NCBI GenBank assembly: GCA_035552195.1
Contig: DASZLU010000034.1
Coordinates: forward strand, 1 to 64,000
Length of the DNA: 64,000 nt
Reading direction: 5' to 3'
Source: CAIKMD01 sp035552195
GTDB lineage: Bacteria; Pseudomonadota; Alphaproteobacteria; ATCC43930; CGMCC-115725
Part shown: in pieces, positions 10,681 to 19,871 of the stretch
Layout of the letters: each line of letters opens with the position of its first letter
Position numbering within the stretch: position 1 is the stretch's first letter
Notes under the pieces: generated by a model
What the model was told of the DNA's origin: nothing
What the model saw: only the letters and a program-made list of their open reading frames with translations
Database searches by the model: none
Position numbers and translations under genes: made by a program

Positions 10681-11598
10681 TCATGGACGAACGCGGATGA
10701 TCGTCTTCCCCGACCGCCGCTCGGTCGGATTGAAGGCGGCGACCGCCTCGTCGAGGGTGGACACGGTGCCGATATTCGTCCGCAATCGTCCGTCCCGCAC
10801 CCGCTGGACGATCTCGCTCAGCTGGGCACGATCGGCCTCCACGACGAAGTCGATCGCCAGCCCGTCCGCCGGCCGTGCCTCGGACGGTCCGACGACGGAC
10901 ACCAGCGTTCCGCCGGCGCGAACCAGGCGCGCGGACCGCTTGCCGATGTCCCCGCCGATGACATCGAACACCAGATCGACACCGCCGACATCTTCGAGGG
11001 TGTCATCCTTGAGGTCGACGAATTCATTGGCGCCGAAATCGAGTGCCTTCTGACGGTCGGCGGCGCGTCCGGTCCCGATGACGTAGGCGCCGGCCAATCG
11101 CGCGAGTTGCGTCACCATCGACCCGACGGCGCCAGCCGCGCCATGCGCGATGACGCTCTGCCCCGCGCGAAGCCGGCCGTGCTCGAACAATCCCTGCCAC
11201 GCCGTTAGACCCGAGATCGGCAAGCTTGCGCCGACCGTGAAATCGACATCGCCCGGCAGAGGTGCGAGATTGCGTGCCTCGATCGCGATGTATTCCGCCA
11301 GAGTACCGTCGCGATACCAGTCGGCAAGACCGAACACGCGCTGTCCGACCGACAATCCCGTCGTACCGTAGCCGAGAGCGGTGACCACGCCGGCCAGTTC
11401 GTGTCCGGGAATCGACGGCGTTCGGTTACGGCCGAGGCGATCGGCCCAGGTCGAGGGCCATTCCAACTCAGTCCCGACGAATCCCGACGCATGAACCTGG
11501 ACGACGACGTCGTTGATCGCTGCCTGCGGCACGGGGCGCTCAACCAGCTTCATGCCGGCCGTCCCCGCAGCTTGATCCGTCACAACGATTGTCTTCAT
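10681..11598 (-). CDS. NADP-dependent MDR oxidoreductase (quinone oxidoreductase-like)
   Basis: A 305-residue medium-chain dehydrogenase/reductase starting MKTIVVTDQAAGT, with AGGAG 9 bases upstream of the chosen ATG. The GroES-like half includes SIPGHELAGVVTALG. The nucleotide-binding half has AHGAAGAVGSMVTQLARLAGA and DFGANEFVDL. It lacks the Cys-rich lobe of zinc alcohol dehydrogenases, so it is a zinc-free quinone/enone reductase type using NAD(P)H. It is transcribed divergently from an AraC-family gene only 67 bp away, a common arrangement for a regulator and its target. Confidence 0.9.
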   Translation of the reverse strand: MKTIVVTDQAAGTAGMKLVERPVPQAAINDVVVQVHASGFVGTELEWPSTWADRLGRNRTPSIPGHELAGVVTALGYGTTGLSVGQRVFGLADWYRDGTLAEYIAIEARNLAPLPGDVDFTVGASLPISGLTAWQGLFEHGRLRAGQSVIAHGAAGAVGSMVTQLARLAGAYVIGTGRAADRQKALDFGANEFVDLKDDTLEDVGGVDLVFDVIGGDIGKRSARLVRAGGTLVSVVGPSEARPADGLAIDFVVEADRAQLSEIVQRVRDGRLRTNIGTVSTLDEAVAAFNPTERRSGKTIIRVRP

Positions 11599-11665
11599 GG
11601 GAACTGTCTCCTCAGCATTTGTCTCGTGCGGGCTTGCACATTGCTTATATGGCGAACTAAGAGTG

Positions 11666-12553
11666 ATGGTTGGTTCCAAAAACATTGCTGATCGTCCCAT
11701 GGACCCGTTCACTCCCCTGTTCGCCCACGTTGCACCAAGGGCCCGAACCTTCTTCACCGGCACGCTATGCCAGACGGCGCAATTCGGCGATGAGGGACAC
11801 TTACACCTCCTCAAAAGTGGCGAGCTTACGCTCGTTCAAACTGGCCAAGGCGACCTCCAGTTTGATGAACCAACCCTCCTGTTTTTCCCTCGTGGTCGAG
11901 CCCACAGTTTGGCGGCCAATCCGGAGCGTGGCGCCGATCTCGTTTGCGCGACGGTCGACCTCGGCGGCGCTGAGGGCAACCCGATCGGACAAGGGCTGCC
12001 CGAACTCGTGGTCTTGCCGCTCGCGTCGCATCCCGCGCTGGCGCCGGTCTGCGATCTGCTTGTCGGTGAAGCATTCTCCGAACGCGGTGGCCGCCAGGCA
12101 GCGCTCGACCGGCTGTTCGACTATCTCCTTATCCTGATCGTGCGACACGTCGTCGAGAGCGGCAGGGTCGCGACCGGTGTGCTTGCCGGACTCGCCGACC
12201 CGCGCCTTGCCAAGGCGCTGACCGCAATCCACGAAGCGCCGAAGAAGTCATGGACCCTGGACGATCTCGCCGGCATCGCCGGCATGTCACGCACGCGGTT
12301 CGCTGAGCATTTCCGGGCACGCGTCGGCCAGACGCCTATCGACTATCTTACCGGCTGGCGCATGACAATCGCATGCCAGCTTCTCGCGAAGGGCAAGCCA
12401 GTCAAGAGTGTGGCTCTCCAGGTCGGCTACCAGAGCGCCGCCGCCTTCTCTCGCGTGTTCAGCCGGACGACGGGACAGGCGCCGCGCAATTCGAATGATG
12501 TCAGTTTGCAGCGACTAAAGCTGATCTCGCCCAGCCGTAGCCCGGACGAGTAG
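11666..12553 (+). CDS. AraC family transcriptional regulator (cupin-type sensor)
   Basis: A 295-residue regulator with an N-terminal AraC-type cupin sensor (LLKSGELTLVQ, then LLFFPRGRAHSL) and a C-terminal double helix-turn-helix: LDDLAGIAGMSRTRFAEHF and VKSVALQVGYQSAAAFSRVF followed by TGQAPR. An ATG at 11699 (MDPFTPLF) is an alternative start and matches the usual family N-terminus better, but it lacks a ribosome binding site. The protein should bind the short divergent promoter region and control the adjacent oxidoreductase. The inducer is unknown. Confidence 0.88.
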   Translation: MVGSKNIADRPMDPFTPLFAHVAPRARTFFTGTLCQTAQFGDEGHLHLLKSGELTLVQTGQGDLQFDEPTLLFFPRGRAHSLAANPERGADLVCATVDLGGAEGNPIGQGLPELVVLPLASHPALAPVCDLLVGEAFSERGGRQAALDRLFDYLLILIVRHVVESGRVATGVLAGLADPRLAKALTAIHEAPKKSWTLDDLAGIAGMSRTRFAEHFRARVGQTPIDYLTGWRMTIACQLLAKGKPVKSVALQVGYQSAAAFSRVFSRTTGQAPRNSNDVSLQRLKLISPSRSPDE

Positions 12554-12597
12554 CAATCGAATGACTGCCTCTCGCGTGCGACCAGAAGGCACCACCT

Positions 12598-14160
12598 TCA
12601 CTCCCACTCGATCGTGCCTGGCGGCTTCGACGTCACGTCGTAGACGACGCGGTTGATGCCGCGGACTTCGTTGATGATGCGGGTCGCAACGCGCGACAGG
12701 AATGCGTGATCGAAGGGATAGGAGTCGGCGGTCATGCCGTCGGTCGAGGTGACGGCGCGCAGGGCGCAGACGTGGTCGTAAGTGCGGCCGTCGCCCATCA
12801 CGCCGACGGTGCGCACCGGCAGCAGCACGGCGAAGGCCTGCCAGATCGCGTCGTAGAGGCCGGCGTTGCGGATCTCGTCGAGATAGATCAAATCGGCTTT
12901 GCGCAGGATCTCGAGCTTTTCCTCCGTGATCTCGCCGGGGATGCGGATGGCGAGGCCGGGACCCGGGAACGGATGGCGCTTCACCAAACTGTCGGGCAGG
13001 CCGAGCTCGCGGCCCAGATCGCGCACCTCGTCCTTGAAGAGCTCGCGCAGCGGCTCGACCAGCTTCATCCGCATGCGCGCCGGCAGGCCGCCGACATTGT
13101 GATGCGATTTGATCGTCACGCTAGGGCCGCCGGTGAAGCTGACCGATTCGATCACATCAGGATAGAGCGTGCCTTGCGCGAGGAAATCGGCGCCGCCGAT
13201 CTTATGCGCCTCTTCGTCGAACACATCGATGAAGGTGCCGCCGATGATCTTGCGCTTCTGCTCGGGATCGGTGACGCCGGCGAGCTTGCCGAGGAAGAGA
13301 TCGCTGGCGTCGCGATGGACGAGCGGAATGTTGTAATGGCCGCGGAACAAGGTCACGACCTCTTGCGCCTCGCCGGCGCGCATCATTCCGGTGTCGACGA
13401 AGATGCAGGTGAGCTGATCGCCGAGCGCCTCGTGCAACAGCACGGCCGCGACCGAGCTGTCGACGCCGCCCGAAAGGCCGCAGATCACGCGGCCTTTGCC
13501 GACTTGCGCGCGGATACGGGCGATCGCTTCGCCGCGGAATGCCGCCATCGACCAATCGCCGCCGCAGAGCGCGACGCGGTGCGTGAAGTTGCGAAGGAGC
13601 GCCGCGCCTTGCGGTGTGTGCACGACCTCGGGATGGAATTGCACGCCATAGAAGCGGCGCTTGTCGTCGGCAATGGCGGCGAAGGGCGCGCCGTCCGACG
13701 TGCCGACGACGCGGAAGCCGTCGGGCAGCGTCTCGACGCGATCGCCGTGGCTCATCCACACCTGCTCGCGCGCGCCTTTTTCCCAAAGCCCGGCGAAGAG
13801 CGCGCAATCCTCGGCGATGTCGAGGAAGGCGCGGCCGAATTCGCGATGATCCGACGGCGCGACATGGCCGCCGAGCTGCGCGCACATCGTCTGCTCGCCA
13901 TAGCAGATGCCGAGCACCGGCACGCCGAGCTGGAACACGGCGTCCGGCGCTCGCGGGCTGGCGTTCTCGTGCACCGAGGCCGGGCCGCCCGAGAGGATGA
14001 TCGCTTTCGGCGCGAAATCGGCGATCTTCCGATCGTTCATCAGGTTGAACGGATGGATCTCGCAATAGACGCCGCTTTCGCGCACCCGGCGCGCGATGAG
14101 CTGCGTCACCTGGCTGCCGAAATCGAGGATCAGAACGCGGTCGGATTCGGGTGTGGTCAT
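12598..14160 (-). CDS. guaA: GMP synthase (glutamine-hydrolysing)
   Basis: A 520-residue, full-length GuaA, which converts XMP, glutamine and ATP to GMP in purine synthesis. The class I amidotransferase domain (about 1-195) shows GICYGEQ with the nucleophilic Cys and FHPEVVHT with the His/Glu. The ATP pyrophosphatase P-loop is GLSGGVDSSVAA at about residues 230-240, and the dimerisation domain ends VTSKPPGTIEWE. Its 3' end is the source of the two degenerate tails at 2537 and 5614, so this gene appears to have served as an integration site. IMP dehydrogenase, the preceding enzyme, is encoded 2.4 kb upstream on the same strand. Confidence 0.98.
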   Translation of the reverse strand: MTTPESDRVLILDFGSQVTQLIARRVRESGVYCEIHPFNLMNDRKIADFAPKAIILSGGPASVHENASPRAPDAVFQLGVPVLGICYGEQTMCAQLGGHVAPSDHREFGRAFLDIAEDCALFAGLWEKGAREQVWMSHGDRVETLPDGFRVVGTSDGAPFAAIADDKRRFYGVQFHPEVVHTPQGAALLRNFTHRVALCGGDWSMAAFRGEAIARIRAQVGKGRVICGLSGGVDSSVAAVLLHEALGDQLTCIFVDTGMMRAGEAQEVVTLFRGHYNIPLVHRDASDLFLGKLAGVTDPEQKRKIIGGTFIDVFDEEAHKIGGADFLAQGTLYPDVIESVSFTGGPSVTIKSHHNVGGLPARMRMKLVEPLRELFKDEVRDLGRELGLPDSLVKRHPFPGPGLAIRIPGEITEEKLEILRKADLIYLDEIRNAGLYDAIWQAFAVLLPVRTVGVMGDGRTYDHVCALRAVTSTDGMTADSYPFDHAFLSRVATRIINEVRGINRVVYDVTSKPPGTIEWE

Positions 14161-14232
14161 TGGAGACTCATAGTCGAGATCAAATCGATGGTGTGCAAGG
14201 CCCCTCCGGAGGGAACTCGCTCAGCTGTTAGA

Positions 14233-14377
14233 GCCCCCTCACCCTCCCACGCTTCGCGCGGGCCCCTCCCTCTCCCCGCTGGGGCGAGGGGGATTTTTAC
14301 CCGTGCGCTAGAGAAATCCCTCGCCCCTTGGGGAGAGGGAGGGGCCCGGCGCGAAAGCGACGGGAGGGTGAGGGGGC
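14233..14377. repeat. Palindromic intergenic repeat (about 145 bp)
   Basis: A long, imperfect inverted repeat between guaA and the acetyltransferase gene. It opens with GCCCCCTCACCCTCCC, closes with its complement GGGAGGGTGAGGGGGC, and has inner arms GGGCCCCTCCCTCTCCCC and GGGGAGAGGGAGGGGCCC. As RNA it would form one long hairpin. This resembles the dispersed palindromic repeats (REP/MITE-like) common in rhizobial genomes. It encodes no protein. Confidence 0.8.
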
Positions 14378-14404
14378 TGCGCATCGCGCTTTGGCAAATC
14401 ACAC

Positions 14405-14941
14405 TCACGCGGACCGTGCCAAAGCAGCGAGATCGCTCCAGCCATAGGCCAGATCGGCGTGCGACTCGCCTTCTTCTTCGTCGGCGACACGCTGCGCGCA
14501 GATCACGCCGCCCATCGCTTCGTAAAAGCCGCACGCCGGATTGCTCGCCAGCACCCAGGCGAGCGCCGAATCATGGCCGCGCTTCAGCAGTTCCGCCGCG
14601 AGCCGGGTGAGAAGCGCGCGGCCGAAGCCGCGGCGCTGATAAGCGGGCAGCAGATAAAGCGTCTTGAACTCGCCGCTATAGCCGAGCACGTCTTCGCCGC
14701 GTAAGGGTCCGGCGTTGCCGAAGCCGCAAATGCCGATGCCGAAATCCTCCGCGACGAGCACGGGATGGGTTTCGGTGTAAGCGGTCAGGATGTCGGTCCA
14801 CATCGCCTCGCGCTGCTCGACCGTGGCCTCGTCGATCAGCGCGTCGTCGATCAAGCCGCGATAGGTGCTATTCCACACCGCGACATGAACGCGGGCGATC
14901 GCCGGCGCATCTTCGGGACGGGCGAGACGGATATCAACCAT
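14405..14941 (-). CDS. GNAT family N-acetyltransferase
   Basis: A 178-residue GNAT protein starting MVDIRLARPEDA. The acetyl-CoA binding motif A is LLPAYQRRGFGRALL (about residues 95-110, with the Q/RxxGxG/A core RRGFGRA), followed by the C-terminal motif NPACGFYEAMGG. The start is chosen because its ATG overlaps the stop of the upstream rsmB by 8 bases, implying translational coupling. The acceptor substrate is unknown; the coupling to an rRNA methyltransferase hints at, but does not prove, a ribosome-related target. Confidence 0.88.
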   Translation of the reverse strand: MVDIRLARPEDAPAIARVHVAVWNSTYRGLIDDALIDEATVEQREAMWTDILTAYTETHPVLVAEDFGIGICGFGNAGPLRGEDVLGYSGEFKTLYLLPAYQRRGFGRALLTRLAAELLKRGHDSALAWVLASNPACGFYEAMGGVICAQRVADEEEGESHADLAYGWSDLAALARSA

Positions 14942-16322
14942 CGGTGCTCTCGTCTTCGGCATCGGCGCCAAGCGCTTCGTCGGCATCTTGCGCAGCGGCC
15001 GAGTTTTCTTTCTTTGTCGCTGGCTTACGTTCCATCACCGCGACGAAGAATCCGTCGGTGCCGTTGCGCGCCGGGCTGAGGCGCAGCGTGTCGTTGCGGG
15101 CCGGGCACTCGCCGCCGACCGTATCGGCCCAGATGTCGCGGATCGGGACGAGGAAAAAATCCGCATGCGTCTCGATGAATTTCGCGACCTGGTCTTCATC
15201 TTCTTCCATCAGCAGCGAGCAGGTCGCGTAGATGAGCCGCCCGCCGGGTTTCACCAGTCGCTGCGCGCTGTCGAGGATATCGGCTTGCAACACCGGCAGC
15301 TCGGCAACGTCCTCGGGCTTCAGCCGCCATTTCGCATCGGGATTGCGCCGCCACGTGCCCGTGCCGGTGCAGGGCGCGTCGACGAAAACGCGATCGAAGC
15401 CCTGCGCGTGGCGCTTCACCCATTTATCCCGCTGACTGGCCAGCGGCTGGCGCTGCACGATGCTCGCGCCGGCGCGACGCAGGCGCTCGGTCGCACGCTC
15501 CAAGCGCTTGGGCGCAACGTCGGTAGCGACCAGGTGACCGCGATTCTTCATCTGCGCCGCCAGCGCCAAGGTCTTGCCGCCGGCACCGGCGCAGAAATCG
15601 ACCACGCGCATGCCGGGCCGCGCATCGGCCAAGAGCGCCGCGATCTGCGAGCCTTCGTCCTGCACCTCGATGGAGCCGTTCTTAAAAAGATCGAGCGTAC
15701 CCAGCGGCACACGCTCGAACAGGCGCAAGCCGATCGGCGAGAGCTTGGTGTGCGCGAGCTCGATGCCTTGGCGTGAGAGCGCGACATAAACCGCCTCGCG
15801 CTCGGCCTTCAAGAGATTGACGCGCAGATCCAAGCCCGCTTCGTCCTGCATCGCCGTCATCTCGCGCGCGAGATCGCGACCGAGCGAGCGCTCCAGCGAG
15901 GGACCAAGCCAGCGGGGGAAATTGCCGCGCGCCTCTTGCGGCATGTCTTTCGGATAGGCCGGCGCGCTGGAGAGGGTTTCAATCAACCGGCGCTCGCGAT
16001 CGTCGAGCCGTACCGGACGAAAACGATCGCCATCGCACGCGCGATCGATCTGATCCAGCGACCATTCCTCGAACAAGGCGAGCTCGGCAAGAAGCCGCCG
16101 CCGCGCATCGATCGTTTCCTCACAGCGCGTCAGCCAGTAATCGATCGCCCCGCGCTGACGCAGCACGCCATAGATATGCTTGGAGATCGCGGCGCGGTCC
16201 TTCGCGCCGGCAAAGCGGTGGCGGCGGAAATAATCGGCGACGATATCGTCCGCCGCCCCGCGACCTTCGCCGATCGCCGAGAGCAGACCGATCGCCGCTT
16301 CGAGACGCGCGCCGGGGGTCAT
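14934..16322 (-). CDS. rsmB: RsmB-type 16S rRNA (cytosine-C5) methyltransferase
   Basis: A 462-residue RsmB/NOP family enzyme, which methylates cytosine C5 in 16S rRNA using S-adenosylmethionine. An N-terminal RNA-binding region (about 1-150) precedes the Rossmann methyltransferase domain: VVDFCAGAGGKTLALA is motif I; DAPCTGTGTWRRNPDAKW holds the release Cys, and YATCSLLMEEDEDQV holds the catalytic Cys. The C-terminus has a short charged tail. It is transcribed with the downstream GNAT gene (8-base overlap). The exact target base (C967 by homology) is inference. Confidence 0.9.
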   Translation of the reverse strand: MTPGARLEAAIGLLSAIGEGRGAADDIVADYFRRHRFAGAKDRAAISKHIYGVLRQRGAIDYWLTRCEETIDARRRLLAELALFEEWSLDQIDRACDGDRFRPVRLDDRERRLIETLSSAPAYPKDMPQEARGNFPRWLGPSLERSLGRDLAREMTAMQDEAGLDLRVNLLKAEREAVYVALSRQGIELAHTKLSPIGLRLFERVPLGTLDLFKNGSIEVQDEGSQIAALLADARPGMRVVDFCAGAGGKTLALAAQMKNRGHLVATDVAPKRLERATERLRRAGASIVQRQPLASQRDKWVKRHAQGFDRVFVDAPCTGTGTWRRNPDAKWRLKPEDVAELPVLQADILDSAQRLVKPGGRLIYATCSLLMEEDEDQVAKFIETHADFFLVPIRDIWADTVGGECPARNDTLRLSPARNGTDGFFVAVMERKPATKKENSAAAQDADEALGADAEDESTDG

Positions 16323-16374
16323 GGGGAGAAGCTTTCAGCCATCAGCTTTCAGCGATTAGCCTTCTAAAAGAATT

Positions 16375-16449
16375 CGTCATTCCCGCGAAAGCGGGAATCC
16401 AGGAGATATCGAGTTGTCGCCATGGATTCCCGCTTTCGCGGGAATGACG
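16375..16449. repeat. Palindromic repeat of the GTCATTCCCGCGAAAGCGGGAATCC type
   Basis: The left arm CGTCATTCCCGCGAAAGCGGGAATCCA and its exact complement are separated by about 21 bases, and each arm is itself palindromic. This is a widespread proteobacterial intergenic repeat. It is flanked by related AGCTTTCAG / CTGAAAGCT sequences at about 16330-16352 and 16483-16508, so the whole rsmB-guaB gap is repeat material. Confidence 0.85.
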
Positions 16450-16515
16450 GATTAAAATTCCGATTCAAATCTAAGTTGCACCGAGACTGAAAGCTGATAG
16501 CTGACAGCTTTCCGC

Positions 16516-17979
16516 TCAACTCTCCGTCCGGTAATTCGGCGCTTCGCGGGTGATGGCGATGTCGTGGACATGGCTTTCGCGCAGGCCGGCCGAGGTGATG
16601 CGGACGAATTTGCAGTTCTTCTGCATGTCGGCGATGGTCTTGTTGCCGGTGTACCCCATCGCGGCGCGCAGGCCGCCGATGAGCTGGTGGATGACGTGTG
16701 CGACCGGGCCCTTATGCGGCACACGGCCTTCGACGCCTTCCGGCACCAGCTTCAATTCGCTTTGCACTTCGGCCTGGAAGTAGCGATCGGCCGAGCCGCG
16801 CGCCATGGCGCCGACCGAGCCCATGCCGCGATAGGATTTGTAGCTGCGGCCCTGGTAAAGGAACACCTCGCCCGGCGCTTCATCCGTGCCGGCGAAGAGC
16901 GAGCCGAGCATCGCGCAATCGGCGCCGGCGGCGATCGCCTTGGCAAGATCGCCCGAGAATTTGATGCCGCCGTCCGAGATCACCGGCACGTCGCGCTTGC
17001 GGCAATGTTCGACGACGTCGCTGACCGCGGTGAGCTGCGGCATGCCGACACCCGCGACCATGCGCGTGGTGCAGATCGAGCCCGGACCGATGCCGACCTT
17101 GATCGCATCGGCGCCGGCTTCGATCAGCGCCTCGGCGCCTTCGGCCGTCGCGATATTGCCGGCGATGATCTGCGTGTAGTTGGAGAGGCGGCGAATACGA
17201 TTGACGGTTTGCAGCACGCGCGAGGAATGGCCGTGCGCCGTATCGACCACCAGCACGTCGACGCCGGCATCGAACAGGGCCTCGGCGCGCTTGACCCCAT
17301 CTTCGCCGGTGCCGGTCGCGGCGGCAACGCGCAAGCGCCCGGCCGCGTCCTTGCAGGCGTTGGGATAGCGCTGCGACTTCTCGATGTCTTTGACCGTGAT
17401 GAGACCGACGCAGCGGTAATTGTCGTCGACGACGAGCAGCTTCTCGATCCGGTTTTGATGGAGCAGCCGGCGCGCTTCGTCGCGGCCGACATTTTCGTTC
17501 ACCGTGACCAGCCGCTCCTTGGTCATCAGCTCGGCGATCTTCTGCTTCGGATTGCTGGCGAAGCGGATGTCGCGGTTGGTGAGGATGCCGACGAGTTTCT
17601 GCGAGCCGCGCTCCACCACCGGGAAGCCGGAGATGCGATGGAGATCCATCAGCCGCTGCGCGTCTTCCAGCGTCTCGTCGGGATGAACGGTGATCGGGTT
17701 CACCACCATGCCGGCTTCGAATTTCTTGACCCGGCGAACTTCGTTCGCCTGGTCCTCGATTTTCAGATTGCGGTGGATGACGCCGATGCCGCCCGCCTCG
17801 GCCATGGCGATCGCGAGACCGCTTTCCGTCACCGTATCCATCGCCGCCGAGAGCAGCGGAATGCCGAGCGACACCTCACGCGTGAGGCGCGTCTTGGTGT
17901 CGGTTTCGTTCGGGAGGACCGCCGAGGCCGCAGGCACCAGCAAGACGTCGTCGAAAGTGAGCGCCTCGCGGATTTCCAT
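16516..17979 (-). CDS. guaB: Inosine-5'-monophosphate dehydrogenase
   Basis: A 487-residue IMP dehydrogenase, oxidising IMP to XMP with NAD+ as the committed step to guanine nucleotides. The sequence starts MEIREALTFDDVLLVPA. Two CBS modules occupy about residues 95-210. The catalytic loop IGPGSICTTRMVAGVG contains the nucleophilic Cys near residue 305, and SDGGIKFSGDLAKAIAAGA and GMGSVGAM follow as in the family. GGGAGG lies just upstream of the ATG. It supplies the substrate for the guaA product encoded further along the same strand. Confidence 0.98.
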   Translation of the reverse strand: MEIREALTFDDVLLVPAASAVLPNETDTKTRLTREVSLGIPLLSAAMDTVTESGLAIAMAEAGGIGVIHRNLKIEDQANEVRRVKKFEAGMVVNPITVHPDETLEDAQRLMDLHRISGFPVVERGSQKLVGILTNRDIRFASNPKQKIAELMTKERLVTVNENVGRDEARRLLHQNRIEKLLVVDDNYRCVGLITVKDIEKSQRYPNACKDAAGRLRVAAATGTGEDGVKRAEALFDAGVDVLVVDTAHGHSSRVLQTVNRIRRLSNYTQIIAGNIATAEGAEALIEAGADAIKVGIGPGSICTTRMVAGVGMPQLTAVSDVVEHCRKRDVPVISDGGIKFSGDLAKAIAAGADCAMLGSLFAGTDEAPGEVFLYQGRSYKSYRGMGSVGAMARGSADRYFQAEVQSELKLVPEGVEGRVPHKGPVAHVIHQLIGGLRAAMGYTGNKTIADMQKNCKFVRITSAGLRESHVHDIAITREAPNYRTES

Positions 17980-18051
17980 GCTGCCTCCCGGTTAAGGTTG
18001 GCGACGATATATAGGGCGCGAACCACCCTTAGGGAAGCCCTGCAGCGCGGA

Positions 18052-18792
18052 TCAGCCCTGCGAATCTGCGTTATTTGGCGCGCGATTCGTGCCGCGATAG
18101 CCCTGTGCGACAACATAGACCTCGGCCGACTCCGCACGGCTGGCCGGCGGCTTGGCGTGGCGCAAGGTGGTGAAGTCGCGTTTCAGGCTGGCGAACAGCT
18201 CGCCCTCGGCGCCGCCTTGAAAGACTTTGGCGACGAATGCGCCGCCGGGCGCCAGCACCTCTTTCGCGAATTCATAGGCCGCCTCGGCCAGGGCGACGAT
18301 GCGCAGATGGTCGGTCTGGGCATGACCCGTGGTCGGCGCCGCCATGTCGCTGAGAACGAGATCGGCCTGGCCGCCGAGCGCCGCCATGATCTCGGCCGGG
18401 GCTTTCTCGTCGAGGAAGTCCTGTTGCAGGACGGTCGCACCGGGGATCGCTTCCATCGGCAGGATGTCGGCCGCGACGAGCCTGCCGCCCCCCTTTTTGC
18501 CAAGGCCCTCTTCCATGCCGATCTTCTGCGCCGCGATCTGCGACCAGCCGCCCGGCGCCGCGCCGAGATCGACGATGCGCGCGTTGCGCTTCAAGAGATG
18601 AAACCGCTCGTCGAGCTCGATCAGCTTGAACGCTGCGCGCGAGCGATAGCCAAGACGCTTGGCCTCGGCGACATAAGGATCGTTGAGCTGGCGCGCGAGC
18701 CAGGCAGCCGACGAAGCCGACCGCTTCTTGGCGGTTTTGACGCGCACGACCATGCCGCGCCGCGCGCCGTGGCTTTGTTTGCGCGCCGCCAT
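18052..18792 (-). CDS. rlmE: 23S rRNA (uridine-2'-O)-methyltransferase RlmE
   Basis: A 246-residue FtsJ/RrmJ family protein, which 2'-O-methylates U2552 in the 23S A-loop during 50S assembly. It has a basic N-terminal extension, then YRSRAAFKLIELDERF with the first catalytic Lys, motif I DLGAAPGGWSQIA, LSDMAAPTTGHAQTDH with the catalytic Asp, and GGAFVAKVFQGG with the second Lys. The start at 18792 lies one base beyond the stop of the upstream Ppx/GppA gene, so the two are in one operon. Confidence 0.95.
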   Translation of the reverse strand: MAARKQSHGARRGMVVRVKTAKKRSASSAAWLARQLNDPYVAEAKRLGYRSRAAFKLIELDERFHLLKRNARIVDLGAAPGGWSQIAAQKIGMEEGLGKKGGGRLVAADILPMEAIPGATVLQQDFLDEKAPAEIMAALGGQADLVLSDMAAPTTGHAQTDHLRIVALAEAAYEFAKEVLAPGGAFVAKVFQGGAEGELFASLKRDFTTLRHAKPPASRAESAEVYVVAQGYRGTNRAPNNADSQG

Positions 18793-18793
18793 C

Positions 18794-19807
18794 TCAGTTG
18801 GCCTGGACGAGGCCCAAGAGGATGCCTTCGCGGATACCCCGATCGGCGACGCGCAAACGCCCGACCGGCCACAGCCGGCAGATCGCCTCGAGGATCGCGC
18901 AGCCGGCGAGCACGAGATCGGCGCGCTCGGGGCCAATGCAAGGATTGCTCGCCCGCTCGTCATGACTTTGCCCGGCAAGCCGGCGGGTGGCGCGACGCAA
19001 ATCGTCGAAGCGCAGTACCGTGCCGTCGATGCGACGGCGGCTGTAATGCCGCAAATTCAAATGCACGGCGGCGAGCGTCGTCACCGTGCCGGAGGAGCCG
19101 AGCATCTGCACCTGCCCCGCGGCGATGCGCCCGGCGATGCCTTGGCGCTGCTCGAGATCGGCCAACGCGGCGCCGATCTCGCCGACCATCGCGGCATAGG
19201 TCGCCTCCGACACCTCGCGCCCGCCATAGCGATCGCTCAGCGTTACGACGCCATGCGGCAGCGATTGGGAATCGATGATGCGCGGCGCGCCGGTCTCGAG
19301 GCTGAGCCACACCAGCTCGGTCGAGCCGCCGCCGATATCGAAGACGAGCGCGTAAGGAATGCGCGGATCGAGCAGCGGCGCGCAGCCGGCGACGACCAAC
19401 CGCGCCTCTTCTTTGGCGCTGATGATCTCGAGCGCGATACCGGTCTCGCGGGCGACGCGGGCCATGAACTCGGCACAGTTGGCGGCGCGGCGGCAAGCCT
19501 CGGTGGCGATGGAGCGCGCGCCGGCAACGCGATGCGCAGCGATCTTGTCGGCGCAGACTTTGAGCGCATCGAGCGTCCGCGCCATCGCCGCTTCGGAGAG
19601 CACGCCGCTCGACGCCAACCCCTCGCCCAGCCGCACGATGCGCGAGAAAGCATCGACGACGCGAAACGGCGCGCCCGGCGGTGCATCGGCGGCGCGCCGG
19701 GCCACCAAGAGGCGGCAATTGTTGGTGCCGAGATCGAGCGCGGCAAAGGCCGCGTCGCTGCCGCTGCGCTGGGATAGGTCAGCAGGTTGAAAAAGCGGCT
19801 CGGACAA
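18794..19807 (-). CDS. ppx: Ppx/GppA family phosphatase
   Basis: A 337-residue exopolyphosphatase/guanosine pentaphosphatase family protein with the actin-like phosphate loops ALDLGTNNCRLLVA near the N-terminus and DIGGGSTELVWL in mid-protein. It hydrolyses polyphosphate or pppGpp; sequence alone does not separate the two. It is shorter than E. coli Ppx and lacks the C-terminal HD-like domain, as is usual for alphaproteobacterial short forms. The start codon appears to be TTG. It is the first gene of a two-gene unit with rlmE. Confidence 0.88.
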   Translation of the reverse strand: MSEPLFQPADLSQRSGSDAAFAALDLGTNNCRLLVARRAADAPPGAPFRVVDAFSRIVRLGEGLASSGVLSEAAMARTLDALKVCADKIAAHRVAGARSIATEACRRAANCAEFMARVARETGIALEIISAKEEARLVVAGCAPLLDPRIPYALVFDIGGGSTELVWLSLETGAPRIIDSQSLPHGVVTLSDRYGGREVSEATYAAMVGEIGAALADLEQRQGIAGRIAAGQVQMLGSSGTVTTLAAVHLNLRHYSRRRIDGTVLRFDDLRRATRRLAGQSHDERASNPCIGPERADLVLAGCAILEAICRLWPVGRLRVADRGIREGILLGLVQAN

Positions 19808-19871
19808 GACAGCTACCGGGAATTACAAAAGGTTAGATGATGCTAACGCAGCGGGGCGACGATGGTAAGCC

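Noticed and set aside
12706..14610. A 634-codon plus-strand frame
   Set aside because: It is antisense to guaA and runs into the palindromic repeat; no motif is seen.
16564..19278. A 904-codon plus-strand frame
   Set aside because: It is antisense to guaB, rlmE and ppx, all of which have clear family motifs on the other strand.
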